Origin: Labrys monachus
Lineage (GTDB): Bacteria > Pseudomonadota > Alphaproteobacteria > Rhizobiales > Labraceae
Reading direction: 5' to 3'
DNA: 64,000 bases
Assembly: GCF_030814655.1 (NCBI RefSeq)
Contig: NZ_JAUSVK010000001.1
Span: 1,879,501 to 1,943,500 of the forward strand
The notes under the pieces are model-generated. The model saw nothing but the letters and a program-made list of their open reading frames with translations. It was not told where the DNA came from and searched no databases. A program made the translations under genes and the position numbers. Of the stretch, positions 33,051 through 42,475 are shown piece after piece. The first letter of the stretch is position 1. The number at the start of each line of letters is the position of its first letter.

Positions 33051-34190
33051 ATGGGGTACGGACTTGAACTGATCTTCGCCGCGCTTGCGGCTGCGGGCTG
33101 CATCTACTGGGTCGCGGCGGCTTTTCTCGTGGCGCGTTACGGACAAGGGAGGGCGGTGGCCGCGGGCGACACGCCCCTGACCATCCTCAAACCCCTGCAC
33201 GGAGCCGAGCCCGGTCTTGCCGCCAATCTGGCGTCCTTCCTCGACCAGGACTATGGCGGTCCGGTGCAGATCGTCTTCGGCGTGCAGGATCCGCTGGATC
33301 CGGCGATCGCCGTCGTCGAGGACATCGTCCGGACCCATCCGGACCATGACATCGCCCTCGTCGTCGACAGCCGGCGCTACGGCTCCAATCCGAAGGTTTC
33401 CAACCTCGTCAACATGATGTCGGCGGCGAAGGCCGACATCCTGGTGCTCGCCGACAGCGATATTCGCGTCGAGCCCGACTACCTGTCCCAGGTGGTCGCC
33501 GCTCTCGGGCGGCCGGGGGTCGGCGCGGTGACCTGCGCCTATCGTTCGGCGCCTTTCGAGGGGCCGTGGTCCGGCCTGTCCGGCCTTGCGGTCGACAGCC
33601 ATTTCCTGCCCGGCGTCGTCGTCGGCATGGCATGCGGCCTGGCGGAGCCCTGTTTCGGCGCGACCATCGCCCTCCGGCGCAAGGTGCTGGAACGGATCGG
33701 CGGCTTCCAGGCTTTCGCTGACATCCTCGCTGACGACTATGCGATCGGCGACGCCGTGCGGCGGCTGGGGCTCGATGTCGCGGTGACCCCCTTCGTCGTC
33801 ACGCATATGAGCAATGACGCGACGTTCGGGGAGATGATGAGCCATGAGATGCGCTGGGCCAAGACCGTGGCCGGCCTGAACCGGATCGGCTTTGCCGGCA
33901 CCGGCCTGACGCATCCGGTCCCGCTCGCCATCCTGGCCCTCCTGCTGGGCGGATCATGGCACGCCGGCCTCCTCCTCGTCGCGGCCCTGGCCTGCCGATC
34001 TCTCCTGTTGTTGAGCGTGGCACGACGGTTTAGACTGTTGCAGGCTCCGTTCTGGCTGTTGCCGCTGCGCGACTGTCTGTCGTTCTACGTCTATCTGGCC
34101 AGTTTCTTTCCCAGCGGCGTCAGCTGGAGAGGCAGCCATTTCCTGGTCGAGGCGGACGGCACCATGGCCGCACGGCGTGAAAGCGAATGA
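33051..34190 (+). CDS. hpnI: Hopanoid glycosyltransferase HpnI
   Basis: A 379-aa membrane-bound family 2 glycosyltransferase. An N-terminal helix (LELIFAALAAAGCIYWVAAA) precedes the GT-A domain with LTILKPLHGAEPGL, the DSR and LADSDIRVEPDYL metal site, and FADILADDYAIGDAV. C-terminal helices follow. HpnI attaches N-acetylglucosamine to bacteriohopanetetrol as the first step to the cyclitol ether headgroup. The ATG at 33051 is the start used; its stop overlaps hpnJ by ATGA. Confidence 0.92.
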   Translation: MGYGLELIFAALAAAGCIYWVAAAFLVARYGQGRAVAAGDTPLTILKPLHGAEPGLAANLASFLDQDYGGPVQIVFGVQDPLDPAIAVVEDIVRTHPDHDIALVVDSRRYGSNPKVSNLVNMMSAAKADILVLADSDIRVEPDYLSQVVAALGRPGVGAVTCAYRSAPFEGPWSGLSGLAVDSHFLPGVVVGMACGLAEPCFGATIALRRKVLERIGGFQAFADILADDYAIGDAVRRLGLDVAVTPFVVTHMSNDATFGEMMSHEMRWAKTVAGLNRIGFAGTGLTHPVPLAILALLLGGSWHAGLLLVAALACRSLLLLSVARRFRLLQAPFWLLPLRDCLSFYVYLASFFPSGVSWRGSHFLVEADGTMAARRESE

Positions 34191-35632
34191 ATATGCGCAC
34201 TTTGTTTCTTCAGGCACCTTCCTTCGACGGCTTCGACGGCGGCGCGGGCTCGCGCTACCAGGCGCGGCGCGAGATCGCCTCCTTCTGGTATCCGACCTGG
34301 CTCGCCCAGCCCGCGGCCCTGATCGAAGGCAGCAAGCTGATCGATGCGCCACCGCATCGCACCTCTCTGGCGGAGGTGACGGCCCAGGCCCGCAATTTCG
34401 ACCTCGCGGTGCTGCACACCTCGACGCCGTCCTTCAAGTCGGACGTGAAGACGATCGAGGCGCTGAAGGCGGCCAATCCAAACCTCAAGGCCGGCCTGAT
34501 CGGCGCCAAGGTCGCGGTCGACGCGGCCGGCAGCCTCGCGGCCGCGCCGGTGGTCGATTTCGTCGCCCGCAACGAGTTCGACTTCACCATCAAGGACGTC
34601 GCCGACGGCATGGACTGGAAGGCGATCCGCGGCCTGTCCTTCCGCGACCGGGAGGGAACGATCGTTCACAATGCCGACCGGGCGATGATCGAGCAGATGG
34701 ATTCGCTGCCCTTCGTCACGCCGATCTACAAGCGCGACCTCACGATCAAGAACTACTTCGTCGGCTATCTGAAGCATCCCTACATCTCGCTCTATACGGG
34801 ACGGGGTTGCAAGTCGCGCTGCACCTTCTGCCTGTGGCCGCAGACGGTGGGCGGCCACCGCTATCGCACGCGCAGCGTCGGCCATGTGCTCGAGGAGATC
34901 GCCTGGGCCCAGAAGGCGTTTCCCGAAGTGAAGGAATTCTTCTTCGACGACGACACCTTCACCGACGACCTGCCGCGCGCCATGGAGATCGCCAGGGGGC
35001 TCGGCCGGCTCGGCGTCACCTGGTCCTGCAATGCCAAGGCCAACGTGCCGCGCGAAGCGCTCAAGGTGATGCGCGACAGCGGGCTGAGGCTGCTGCTCGT
35101 CGGCTACGAGTCCGGCAACCAGCAGATCCTGCACAACATCAAGAAGGGTATGCGCATCGACGTCGCCGAGCGCTTCACCAAGGATTGCCACGAGCTCGGC
35201 GTCACCATCCACGGCACCTTCATCATGGGCCTGCCGGGGGAGAGCAAGGAGACGATCGAGGAGACGATCCGCTTCGCCAAGCGCATCAATCCGCATACCA
35301 TCCAGGTCTCGCTCGCCGCGCCCTATCCCGGCACCTTCCTCTACAAGCAGGCGATCGAGGAGGGATGGCTCGACGATGCCAATGCCGAACTCGTCGACGA
35401 GCACGGCGTGCAGATCGCGCCGCTGCATTATCCGGGCCTGAGCCATGCGGAGATCTTCGATTCCGTGGAGACCTTCTACCGGCAGTTCTATTTCCGCGCC
35501 GGCAAGATCGCCTCGATCGTCGGCGAAATGGTCCGCAGCCCCGAGATGATGAAGCGCCGGCTGCGCGAGGGCGTGGAATTCTTCCATTTCCTGCGCGAAC
35601 GGCAGGACGCGGCCCACAAGGCGGCATCCTGA
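34187..35632 (+). CDS. hpnJ: Hopanoid radical SAM protein HpnJ
   Basis: A 481-aa radical S-adenosylmethionine enzyme with an N-terminal cobalamin-binding-like domain. The [4Fe-4S] motif CxxxCxxC is Cys208, Cys212 and Cys215 in GRGCKSRCTFCLWPQ. Further family stretches are FFFDDDTFTDDLPRAME and IHGTFIMGLPGESKET. HpnJ carries out the ring contraction of glucosaminyl bacteriohopanetetrol to the cyclitol ether. The order hpnI-hpnJ-hpnK agrees with this pathway. It is coupled to hpnI by overlap. Confidence 0.94.
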   Translation: MNMRTLFLQAPSFDGFDGGAGSRYQARREIASFWYPTWLAQPAALIEGSKLIDAPPHRTSLAEVTAQARNFDLAVLHTSTPSFKSDVKTIEALKAANPNLKAGLIGAKVAVDAAGSLAAAPVVDFVARNEFDFTIKDVADGMDWKAIRGLSFRDREGTIVHNADRAMIEQMDSLPFVTPIYKRDLTIKNYFVGYLKHPYISLYTGRGCKSRCTFCLWPQTVGGHRYRTRSVGHVLEEIAWAQKAFPEVKEFFFDDDTFTDDLPRAMEIARGLGRLGVTWSCNAKANVPREALKVMRDSGLRLLLVGYESGNQQILHNIKKGMRIDVAERFTKDCHELGVTIHGTFIMGLPGESKETIEETIRFAKRINPHTIQVSLAAPYPGTFLYKQAIEEGWLDDANAELVDEHGVQIAPLHYPGLSHAEIFDSVETFYRQFYFRAGKIASIVGEMVRSPEMMKRRLREGVEFFHFLRERQDAAHKAAS

Positions 35633-35666
35633 ATGTCTATCAGCGCGAAGATAGGACGGTCAGCCG

Positions 35667-35807
35667 CCTTCTCCCGAATGGGAGAAGGTCCCGGCAGGGG
35701 GATGAGGGTCTAAACTTCAACCCTGGCGCCTCGCTAATTGCGCTTGAATCGTCGGACGTGAGACCCTCATCCGGCGCTTCGCGCCACCTTCTCCCACTCG
35801 GGAGAAG
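35667..35807. repeat. MITE/RIME-like intergenic element
   Basis: A 141-bp element with nested symmetry: a hairpin CCTTCTCCC-GAAT-GGGAGAAGG at 35667-35688, a second CTTCTCCC-ACTC-GGGAGAAG at 35788-35807, and between them GATGAGGGTCT at 35701-35711 matched by AGACCCTCATC at 35761-35771. It carries no gene and separates hpnJ from hpnK. Elements of this composition are dispersed in Rhizobiales genomes. Confidence 0.7.
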
Positions 35808-35938
35808 AAGAAATTGCGCCATTTCCTGCAAATCCTGTGCCCACGGGCGAGGCGTCGGTTCTCGCGGGAGACCAGGGTCCGTTCGGTGACGACCCCTACT
35901 TTTCCGAGGCCCAGGCCTCCTCAGCCCGGACCACCCCC

Positions 35939-36793
35939 ATGCCCGCTTCCTCCCGCCCGGCCCTGATCGTCACCGCCGATGATTTCGGCCTGGCGCATGA
36001 GGTGAACGAGGCGGTCGAAGCCGCTCATCGCAGCGGTATCCTCACGGCGGCGAGCCTGATGGTCGGCGCGGCGGGGGCCGGAGAGGCGGTCGCGATCGCC
36101 CGGCGCCTGCCCTCGCTCAGGGTCGGCCTCCACCTCGTCCTGCTCGAAGACAGGCCGGTGCTGGCGCCCTCCGCCGTTCCGGATCTCGTCGATGCGCAGG
36201 GCCTGTTCCGCCGCGACCTCGTGCGGACCGGCGCCGGCATGTTCCTGAGGCCGAGCGTGCGGCGGCAGCTGGCCGCCGAGATCGCGGCCCAGTTCGAGGC
36301 GTTCCGGGCGACGGGCCTGCCGCTCGACCACGTCAATGCCCACAAGCACTACCACCTGCATCCGACCGTTGCCGCGCTCGTCCTCGCCATCGGTCCGCGA
36401 TACGGCATGCGCGCCCTCCGCGTGCCGCTGGAGCCGGCGGCGGTGATCCGCGCCATCGACGGCGGCGGGGGAGGGGGAACGGCGGCGGTGATGGCGCCGT
36501 GGAGCCGCCTCCTCGGCTACCGGGCCCGGCGCCGCGGGCTGATCGTGCCGGAACGGGTCTTCGGGCTCGCCTGGACCGGCGCGATGACGGGCGAGCGCAT
36601 CCGCGCCCTCGTCCCGAGGGCCGGGCCGCAGGTCACCGAGATCTACACCCATCCGGCGACGTCCGGCGGCTTCCCCGGCGCCGCCCCCGGCTATCGCTAC
36701 GCCGAGGAGCTCGCCGGGCTGACGGCGCCGGAAACCCGCCTGCTCGCCGCCGGCGCGGGCCTGCGCCTGTGCGGCTTCGCCGATCTCGCCTGA
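35939..36793 (+). CDS. hpnK: Hopanoid deacetylase HpnK
   Basis: A 284-aa ChbG/YdjC-family deacetylase. The metal and catalytic residues are in VTADDFGLAHEVNEAVEAAH (DD pair), VGLHLVLLED and LDHVNAHKHYHLHP, with a C-terminal EIYTHPATSGGF. HpnK removes the acetyl group from N-acetylglucosaminyl bacteriohopanetetrol made by HpnI. An upstream start at 35837 would add 34 non-conserved residues that overlap the area next to the repeat element, so 35939 is preferred. The stop codon directly abuts the stop of the convergent hpnN gene. Confidence 0.9.
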   Translation: MPASSRPALIVTADDFGLAHEVNEAVEAAHRSGILTAASLMVGAAGAGEAVAIARRLPSLRVGLHLVLLEDRPVLAPSAVPDLVDAQGLFRRDLVRTGAGMFLRPSVRRQLAAEIAAQFEAFRATGLPLDHVNAHKHYHLHPTVAALVLAIGPRYGMRALRVPLEPAAVIRAIDGGGGGGTAAVMAPWSRLLGYRARRRGLIVPERVFGLAWTGAMTGERIRALVPRAGPQVTEIYTHPATSGGFPGAAPGYRYAEELAGLTAPETRLLAAGAGLRLCGFADLA

Positions 36794-39382
36794 CTATTCG
36801 GGGGCCTCCGCCTTGCGCGGGGGGCCCATCAGGATCGGCTGGAACAGCACCGCTGCGGCGAGCGTGCAGGCGAGCGACAAGGCGAGCAGCTCGCCCATGC
36901 TGGACGTGCCGGGATGATGCGAGAACCACAGGCTTCCGAAGGCGGCGGCGGTGGTGGCGGCGCTGAAGAGGACCGCCCTCGTCAGGCTCGACGCCAGGAG
37001 GTTGCGTTCGCCCGAGCGCCAGGCCATGACGAAATAGACCTTGAAGGCGACGCCGACCCCGAGCAGCAGCGGCAGGGCGATGATGTTGGCGAAGTTGAGC
37101 GGCAGGTCGAGCAGCACCGTCAGCTCCAGCGTCACTACGCCGGCCAGCAGCAGGGGGATCAACGTGAGCAGCACGTCGGTGATGCGCTTCAGCACGAGGA
37201 TGAGCAGGACGGTGATGCTGGCCAGCGCCAGGGCGCCCGCCTGCAGGAAGGCGCGCACCACGGTCTCGCTCGCGTCCTGGATCGTCACCGGATAGCCCGT
37301 CGCATCCGGCGCGACCGCACGCACCGCAGTGGCGAACTGGCGCAGCACCGCATTGTCGTTGGAATCGCCGCGCGCGAACACCTCCACCGCGGCGCCTCCG
37401 TCCGGCGTGGTCCAGTCGCCCCGCAGGTCGGCCGGGAGATCGTCCAGCGTCACGGGCGAAGCCTCAAGGCTCTCCTTCAACTGGGCGAGCATGGCCGGAA
37501 AGGTCGCGAACAGGGCCGTCTGGGCGCGCCCACGGGTTTCCGGCGGCGCATCGGCCAGCCGCTTGAGGGCGCCGGCGAGCCCGGCGAGCCGCAGGTCGTG
37601 ATCGGTGCGCGCGATGCCGTCGAAGGCCTGGGCGGCCTGCCGGAGGGAGGCGACGACCTCCTCGTCCGAAGGGGGCGCCACCGCCGGCCTCGCCGCCAGC
37701 ACTGGCGCCAGCGCCGCCTTGGCGGTGGCGATGGCGGCAAGCTTCTCAGCCTGGTGGTCCGGGATGAAGGAGGCGAGCGTCAGCGTTCTTCCGACCTCGG
37801 GCAGGCGGTCGAGCGCCTGGGCCGTGTCCTGCGCGCTCTGCAGCGAGGGCCGCAGGATATGGATCGTCGCCGGGCTGGTGTCGGGGGCCTTGGTCAGGTC
37901 GATGAAGGTCGAGACGGATTCCACCGCCGCGCTGCGCAGATGGATCGGATTGAAATCGAACCGGACATGCCAGAGCAGGGGAAGGCCGGCTGCCACCACC
38001 AGCAGCGTGACGATCAGGATCGGATAGCGATGGCGTGCGGTGAAGCGGTCGACCGGAGCCAGGAAGAGGAAGCCGACGGGCTCGCGCTCGCCCGCCGGCT
38101 TGAGAAGGCGGATCAGGGCGGGCAGCACCGTGATGCTGGTGATGAAGGCCACGATCATGCCGCTGCCGGCGATGAGCCCGAGCTCGGACAGCCCGCGATA
38201 GGATGTCGGCAGGAAGGAGTAGAAGCCGGCGGCGACCGCGACGGCAGCCAAAGCGAGGGGCCGCCCGGCCTTCAGCGCCGTCTGCTGCAGCGCGGCCGCC
38301 AGGTCGTCCTCCCGGTGGCGCTGCTCACGATAGCGCACGCTGAACTGGATGCCGAAATCGACGCCGAGCCCGACGAAGAGCACGGCGAAGGCGACGGAGA
38401 TCAGGTTGAAGGCGCCGACCATCAGCAGGCCGAGCGCGGCGGTGGCCGCGAGGCCGACGAAGAGGCTGATCACCACGGCGAGGATGATCCGCCCCGACCG
38501 CAGCGCGAGCCAGAGGATGACGAGCACGGCCAGCATGGTGAGGGCGCCGTTCAGCCCGGCTCCTTCCGCCAGGGTGCCGAACTCCTCGTCCGCCATCGGC
38601 ACGTCGCCCGTCAGCCGCACGGTGACGCCGTTCGCGGGCGTGAGGCCGAGTTCCCTGGCCGCGCTCCGGATCGCGTCGGCGGCGAGGTGCCCGGGCTGGA
38701 GATCGCCGAAGTCGAGGACGGGCCGCACGAGGAGCAGGCGGCGCGTGCTGCGCGTCTCGCCGCCGCTGTCGACCATGCCGTTCCAGGCGAAGGAGGCGGG
38801 GCGGCCGGCGAGCACGTCCTCCAGGGTCGCCGCGATGGCCGCCAGCGGGCGCGGGTCGAGGGCGTCGGGCGAGATCTGGCCGGCCGCCAGGCCGCCGCCG
38901 ATGCCCGCCAGCATCTGGCCGAGGCCGCGCAGGCTGGGATCCGCGGCCAGGGGCGCCAGGAAGGCCTGCGCGCGCATGAGCGTGGCGACCACGCGGTTCA
39001 CCTTCTCCTGCGGCAGGAAGAGCAGTCCGTTGCGCACGAAGAAGGCGCCGCCGCCGGTTTGGCGGACGACCCGGATCGCCTTCGGCGCCTCGGCGAGCCG
39101 TTTCGCCAGCGCCGCCGCGGCGGCGTCGGCCTGGTCCGCCGTCCGGGCGTCGACCACGACGACGTCGTCGGCGATCAGGTTCGGAAAGGCGGCATTGAAC
39201 GCCGCCTCGTGGCGGCGCCATTCGACGTTGGGCGAGATCAGGTCGCCGGAATTGGTGTTGATCTCGAAATGGGTGGCCGTGTAGCCGGCGGCGGCAAGAA
39301 AGACGAGGAGAGCCAAGGCCAGGGTAGCGAAGGCATGCCGGATGCAGGCCTGGACGACGCGAAGAACGAAGGCTTCCACCAT
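36794..39382 (-). CDS. hpnN: Hopanoid transporter HpnN (RND superfamily)
   Basis: An 862-aa MMPL/RND-type inner-membrane protein with 12 predicted helices in two halves and two large periplasmic loops. The first helix is ATLALALLVFLAAAGYTATH. The central helix bundle includes GLNGALTMLAVLVILWLALR and VLFVGLGVDFGIQFSVRYRE; the second half repeats it (LASITVLLILVLKRITDVLL, LLLGVGVAFKVYFVMAWRSG). HpnN moves hopanoids from the inner to the outer membrane. The start at 39382 follows GGGAGAAAC; the 39-residue extension to 39499 is rejected. It converges on hpnK with no gap. Confidence 0.93.
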   Translation of the reverse strand: MVEAFVLRVVQACIRHAFATLALALLVFLAAAGYTATHFEINTNSGDLISPNVEWRRHEAAFNAAFPNLIADDVVVVDARTADQADAAAAALAKRLAEAPKAIRVVRQTGGGAFFVRNGLLFLPQEKVNRVVATLMRAQAFLAPLAADPSLRGLGQMLAGIGGGLAAGQISPDALDPRPLAAIAATLEDVLAGRPASFAWNGMVDSGGETRSTRRLLLVRPVLDFGDLQPGHLAADAIRSAARELGLTPANGVTVRLTGDVPMADEEFGTLAEGAGLNGALTMLAVLVILWLALRSGRIILAVVISLFVGLAATAALGLLMVGAFNLISVAFAVLFVGLGVDFGIQFSVRYREQRHREDDLAAALQQTALKAGRPLALAAVAVAAGFYSFLPTSYRGLSELGLIAGSGMIVAFITSITVLPALIRLLKPAGEREPVGFLFLAPVDRFTARHRYPILIVTLLVVAAGLPLLWHVRFDFNPIHLRSAAVESVSTFIDLTKAPDTSPATIHILRPSLQSAQDTAQALDRLPEVGRTLTLASFIPDHQAEKLAAIATAKAALAPVLAARPAVAPPSDEEVVASLRQAAQAFDGIARTDHDLRLAGLAGALKRLADAPPETRGRAQTALFATFPAMLAQLKESLEASPVTLDDLPADLRGDWTTPDGGAAVEVFARGDSNDNAVLRQFATAVRAVAPDATGYPVTIQDASETVVRAFLQAGALALASITVLLILVLKRITDVLLTLIPLLLAGVVTLELTVLLDLPLNFANIIALPLLLGVGVAFKVYFVMAWRSGERNLLASSLTRAVLFSAATTAAAFGSLWFSHHPGTSSMGELLALSLACTLAAAVLFQPILMGPPRKAEAPE

Positions 39383-39592
39383 TTCTATTCGTTTCTCCCA
39401 GGATTGGATCGGGAATTGGGCCAGCTCGGGAGCTGCAGGGGCCGCCGACGAGCGCGGCGCGACCATATTGTATTGACTCGCTGCTTCATATGGACCCACA
39501 AGGGGGGAGCGGATCGCGCCATGTCAAGCGCGGCGACCGGACCGTCGCCTGGGGAGACCCCAGCAGGCGCCCCCGGAGCCTCGGCAATTTGG

Positions 39593-39622
39593 TTGGACTG
39601 TCGGACGCGCAATTGCTAGTTT
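39593..39622 (+). promoter_or_regulatory. Candidate promoter of ispH
   Basis: TTGGAC at 39593-39598 and TAGTTT at 39617-39622 (18-bp spacing) lie in the AT-richer part of the 272-bp divergent gap between hpnN and ispH; a TATATA follows at 39625-39630. The signal is weak but well placed. Confidence 0.3.
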
Positions 39623-39654
39623 GATATATAGATTTGGATGGTAGGCTGTTGTCG

Positions 39655-40581
39655 ATGAAGGTCATTCTCGCTATGCCTCGCGGGTTCTGCGCCGGTGTCA
39701 TCCGCGCGATCGAAATCGTCGAACTCGCTCTCGAGAGATATGGCGCTCCGGTCTATGTCAGGCATGAAATCGTCCACAACCGCCATGTCGTCGAGAGTCT
39801 CGAGGCAAAGGGCGCCCGGTTCGTCGAGAATCTCGACGACATTCCGCCGGGCGCGATAACGATCTTCAGCGCGCATGGCGTGGCCCAAGTCGTCGAGGAC
39901 GAAGCACGCGGGCGCGGCCTGCCGGTGCTGGACGCGACCTGCCCGCTCGTCGCCAAGGTGCACAACCAGGGCCGGCGTTATGCCGCACAGGGGCGCGTCG
40001 TCATTCTCATCGGGCATGCCGGCCATCCGGAAGTCGTCGGCACCATGGGCCGCATGTCCGGCGAGGTGCATCTGGTGCAGACCGTGGCCGACGTCGCGGC
40101 GCTTCCGCTCGCGCTCGATACCCCGCTCGCCTATGTGACGCAGACGACGTTGAGCATCGACGACACCCGTGCCATCATCGTCGCGCTCGAGCGGCGCTTC
40201 AGCAACGTCACCGGGCCGGATACGCGCGACATCTGCTATGCCACGCAGAACAGGCAATGGGCGGTGCGCGAACTCGCCAAGAGCGCCGACGTGATCCTGG
40301 TGGTGGGGTCGAGCAACAGCTCCAATTCGAACCGGCTGCGCGAGATCGGCGAGGAATGCGGCATTCCCAGCTACCTCATCGCCGACGAGAGCAAGCTCGA
40401 CCGGGAATGGATCCGCAACGCCCGCAGCGTCGGCCTGACGGCGGGCGCCTCGGCTCCCGAAGTGCTGATCGAGCGCGTCATCGACCGCCTGGCCGAATGG
40501 CGCGATATCGACGTCTCCACCCTCGCCGGCCGGGAAGAGCGCATCCAGTTCCGCCTGCCCGCCGAGCTGGTCGAAGGCTGA
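39655..40581 (+). CDS. ispH: 4-hydroxy-3-methylbut-2-enyl diphosphate reductase
   Basis: The last enzyme of the non-mevalonate isoprenoid pathway, 308 aa, making IPP and DMAPP with a [4Fe-4S] cluster. The three cluster cysteines are Cys12 (RGFCAGV), Cys96 (DATCPLV) and Cys194 ([10 protein letters not shown]). Substrate residues are seen in [28 protein letters not shown] and [10 protein letters not shown]. The ATG at 39655 gives the usual [12 protein letters not shown] start. The gene stands 44 bp before hpnH, which ties precursor supply to hopanoid synthesis; a second, housekeeping ispH may exist elsewhere. Confidence 0.96.
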   Translation: MKVILAMPRGFCAGVIRAIEIVELALERYGAPVYVRHEIVHNRHVVESLEAKGARFVENLDDIPPGAITIFSAHGVAQVVEDEARGRGLPVLDATCPLVAKVHNQGRRYAAQGRVVILIGHAGHPEVVGTMGRMSGEVHLVQTVADVAALPLALDTPLAYVTQTTLSIDDTRAIIVALERRFSNVTGPDTRDICYATQNRQWAVRELAKSADVILVVGSSNSSNSNRLREIGEECGIPSYLIADESKLDREWIRNARSVGLTAGASAPEVLIERVIDRLAEWRDIDVSTLAGREERIQFRLPAELVEG

Positions 40582-40625
40582 TGGTTTCAAATCCGATATT
40601 TTTGAACATTGAAGGATGACGCTGC

Positions 40626-41777
40626 GTGGGCATACCCCTCAATCAGATGGCGCGCATCGGCGCCTACATCCTGAAGAACGAGATCCTGCGCACCAAGCGT
40701 TATCCGCTGGTGCTGATGCTCGAGCCGCTCTTCCGCTGCAATCTCGCCTGTGCGGGCTGCGGCAAGATCGATTATCCCGCGCCGATCCTCAACCAGCGCC
40801 TGTCCGTCGCCGAATGCCTGGGCGCCGCGGATGAATGTCCGGCGCCCGTGGTGGTGATCGCCGGCGGCGAGCCCCTGCTGCACCGCGAATTGCCCGAGAT
40901 CGTCGAGAAGCTGCTCGCGAAGGGCAAGTTCGTCACCGTCTGCACCAATGCGCTGCTGATGGAGAAGAAGCTCGGCCAGTACAAGCCGCACAAGAACTTC
41001 AACTGGTCGGTGCATCTGGACGGCGACAAGCCGATGCACGACAAGTCTGTCTGCCAGACCGGCGTCTACGACAAGGCGGTGGCGGCGATCAAGGCCGGCA
41101 AGGCCGCTGGCTTCCGGGTCAACATCAACTGCACCCTGTTCAACGACGCCCAGCCGGACAATGTGGCGGCCTTCCTCGACACCATGAAGCCGCTCGGCGT
41201 CGACGGCATCACCATCTCCCCTGGCTATGCCTATGAGCGGGCGCCCGACCAGCAGCACTTCCTGAACCGCAAGGCGACCAAGACGCTGTTCCGCGAGATC
41301 TTCAAGCGCGGCCGCAACGGCCGGAACTGGGAGTTCTTCCAGTCCGGGCTTTTCCTCGACTTCCTGGCCGGCAACCAGACCTATCACTGCACGCCCTGGG
41401 GCAACCCGACGCGCACCGTGTTCGGCTGGCAGAAGCCGTGCTACCTGCTCGGCGAAGGCTATGCCAAGACCTTCAAGGAGCTGATGGAAGACACCAACTG
41501 GGATTCCTACGGCACCGGCAACTACGAGAAATGCGCCGACTGCATGGTGCATAGCGGCTTCGAGGCGACGGCGGTGAAGGACGCCTTCAAGCATCCCCTG
41601 AAGATGCTGAGCGTTGCCCTCAAGGGACCGCGCACCGACGGGCCGATGGCGCCGGAAATCCCGCTCGACCGCCAGCGTCCGCCTGAATTTACCTTCTCAC
41701 GGCATGTCGAGCACAAGCTTGAGGAGATCCGGACACGCAAGGCCGAGGCCGAGCTGCCGGCGGACGCGGCGGAGTGA
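40626..41777 (+). CDS. hpnH: Adenosylhopane synthase HpnH (radical SAM)
   Basis: A 383-aa radical SAM enzyme that joins the adenosyl group to hopene, the first step of side-chain elongation. Cys38, Cys42 and Cys45 (RCNLACAGC) bind the [4Fe-4S] cluster; VVIAGGEPLLH is the SAM-side motif. A C-terminal extension with YEKCADCMVHSGFEATA is part of the family pattern. The start is GTG at 40626. The last 81 bp overlap the convergent hpnG gene. Confidence 0.96.
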   Translation: MGIPLNQMARIGAYILKNEILRTKRYPLVLMLEPLFRCNLACAGCGKIDYPAPILNQRLSVAECLGAADECPAPVVVIAGGEPLLHRELPEIVEKLLAKGKFVTVCTNALLMEKKLGQYKPHKNFNWSVHLDGDKPMHDKSVCQTGVYDKAVAAIKAGKAAGFRVNINCTLFNDAQPDNVAAFLDTMKPLGVDGITISPGYAYERAPDQQHFLNRKATKTLFREIFKRGRNGRNWEFFQSGLFLDFLAGNQTYHCTPWGNPTRTVFGWQKPCYLLGEGYAKTFKELMEDTNWDSYGTGNYEKCADCMVHSGFEATAVKDAFKHPLKMLSVALKGPRTDGPMAPEIPLDRQRPPEFTFSRHVEHKLEEIRTRKAEAELPADAAE

Positions 41778-42416
41778 GGCGAAGGCCTTGCCGGTCTCGC
41801 GCGCGACACGGATGAGCGCCGGGATCTGACCGGGATCGGCGGCGACGGCCGCGAGTATGCGCCCGATGTCGGGCCGGCCGTCCGGCCGCAGGGGAATGAG
41901 TGCCGCCGCCGGCAGGGTCCGCTCCGCCGCGTCGGCGACGACGCGGATGGCGACGAAGGGCAGGCCGTGCGCCTGCGCCATTTCGGCGACGACATGCGAT
42001 TCCATATCGACGGCCGCCGCGCCGGTCGAGGCCTGGAGGCCTTGCCGGGCCTGCGGCGTGCCGATGGCATGGTCGCTCCCGACGATGCCCGCGGCGACCA
42101 TGCCGGGACAGCGCGCCGTCAGCGCCGCCAGCCAGGCGGCATCGGCGGTCCAGCGGCCGCCCGCGCCGGCGACCCAGCGGGCGAGAACCGCCGTTCCGGG
42201 CCGAAGCCCGGCATCGAGTCCGCCGGCAATGCCGAAGCTGGCGAGGCCGGCGACGCCGCCCGCGGCGAGCGCCTCGGCCAGCCGTGCCTTCAGCAGCGCC
42301 GCCTGTCCGCCGCCGCAGACCGTTTTCACGCGCGGGTCCTGCGCGATGCGCGCTTCCGCCTGCAGGCCGACGACGGCGAGCACGCAGGGCGGCGGAGGCG
42401 AGGCGGTGGACGGCAT
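41697..42416 (-). CDS. hpnG: Hopanoid nucleoside phosphorylase HpnG
   Basis: A protein of the purine nucleoside phosphorylase family, about 239 aa. It removes adenine from adenosylhopane. Family stretches are VLAVVGLQAEARIA, GIAGGLDAGLRPGTAVLA, GIVGSDHAIGT, and the base-site VDMESHVVAEMAQAHGLPF. The start at 42416 has AGGAAGAGC in front; ATGs at 42440 and 42434 are alternatives. It is downstream of hpnF by 59 bp on the same strand and overlaps the end of hpnH by 81 bp in antisense orientation. Confidence 0.92.
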   Translation of the reverse strand: MPSTASPPPPCVLAVVGLQAEARIAQDPRVKTVCGGGQAALLKARLAEALAAGGVAGLASFGIAGGLDAGLRPGTAVLARWVAGAGGRWTADAAWLAALTARCPGMVAAGIVGSDHAIGTPQARQGLQASTGAAAVDMESHVVAEMAQAHGLPFVAIRVVADAAERTLPAAALIPLRPDGRPDIGRILAAVAADPGQIPALIRVARETGKAFASLRRVRRQLGLGLACPDLLKLVLDMP

Positions 42417-42475
42417 GGCTTCGCTCTTCCTCATGGCCATCCCGCCGACGCGCTGCGCCGCCGGGGGGCGCAGGC

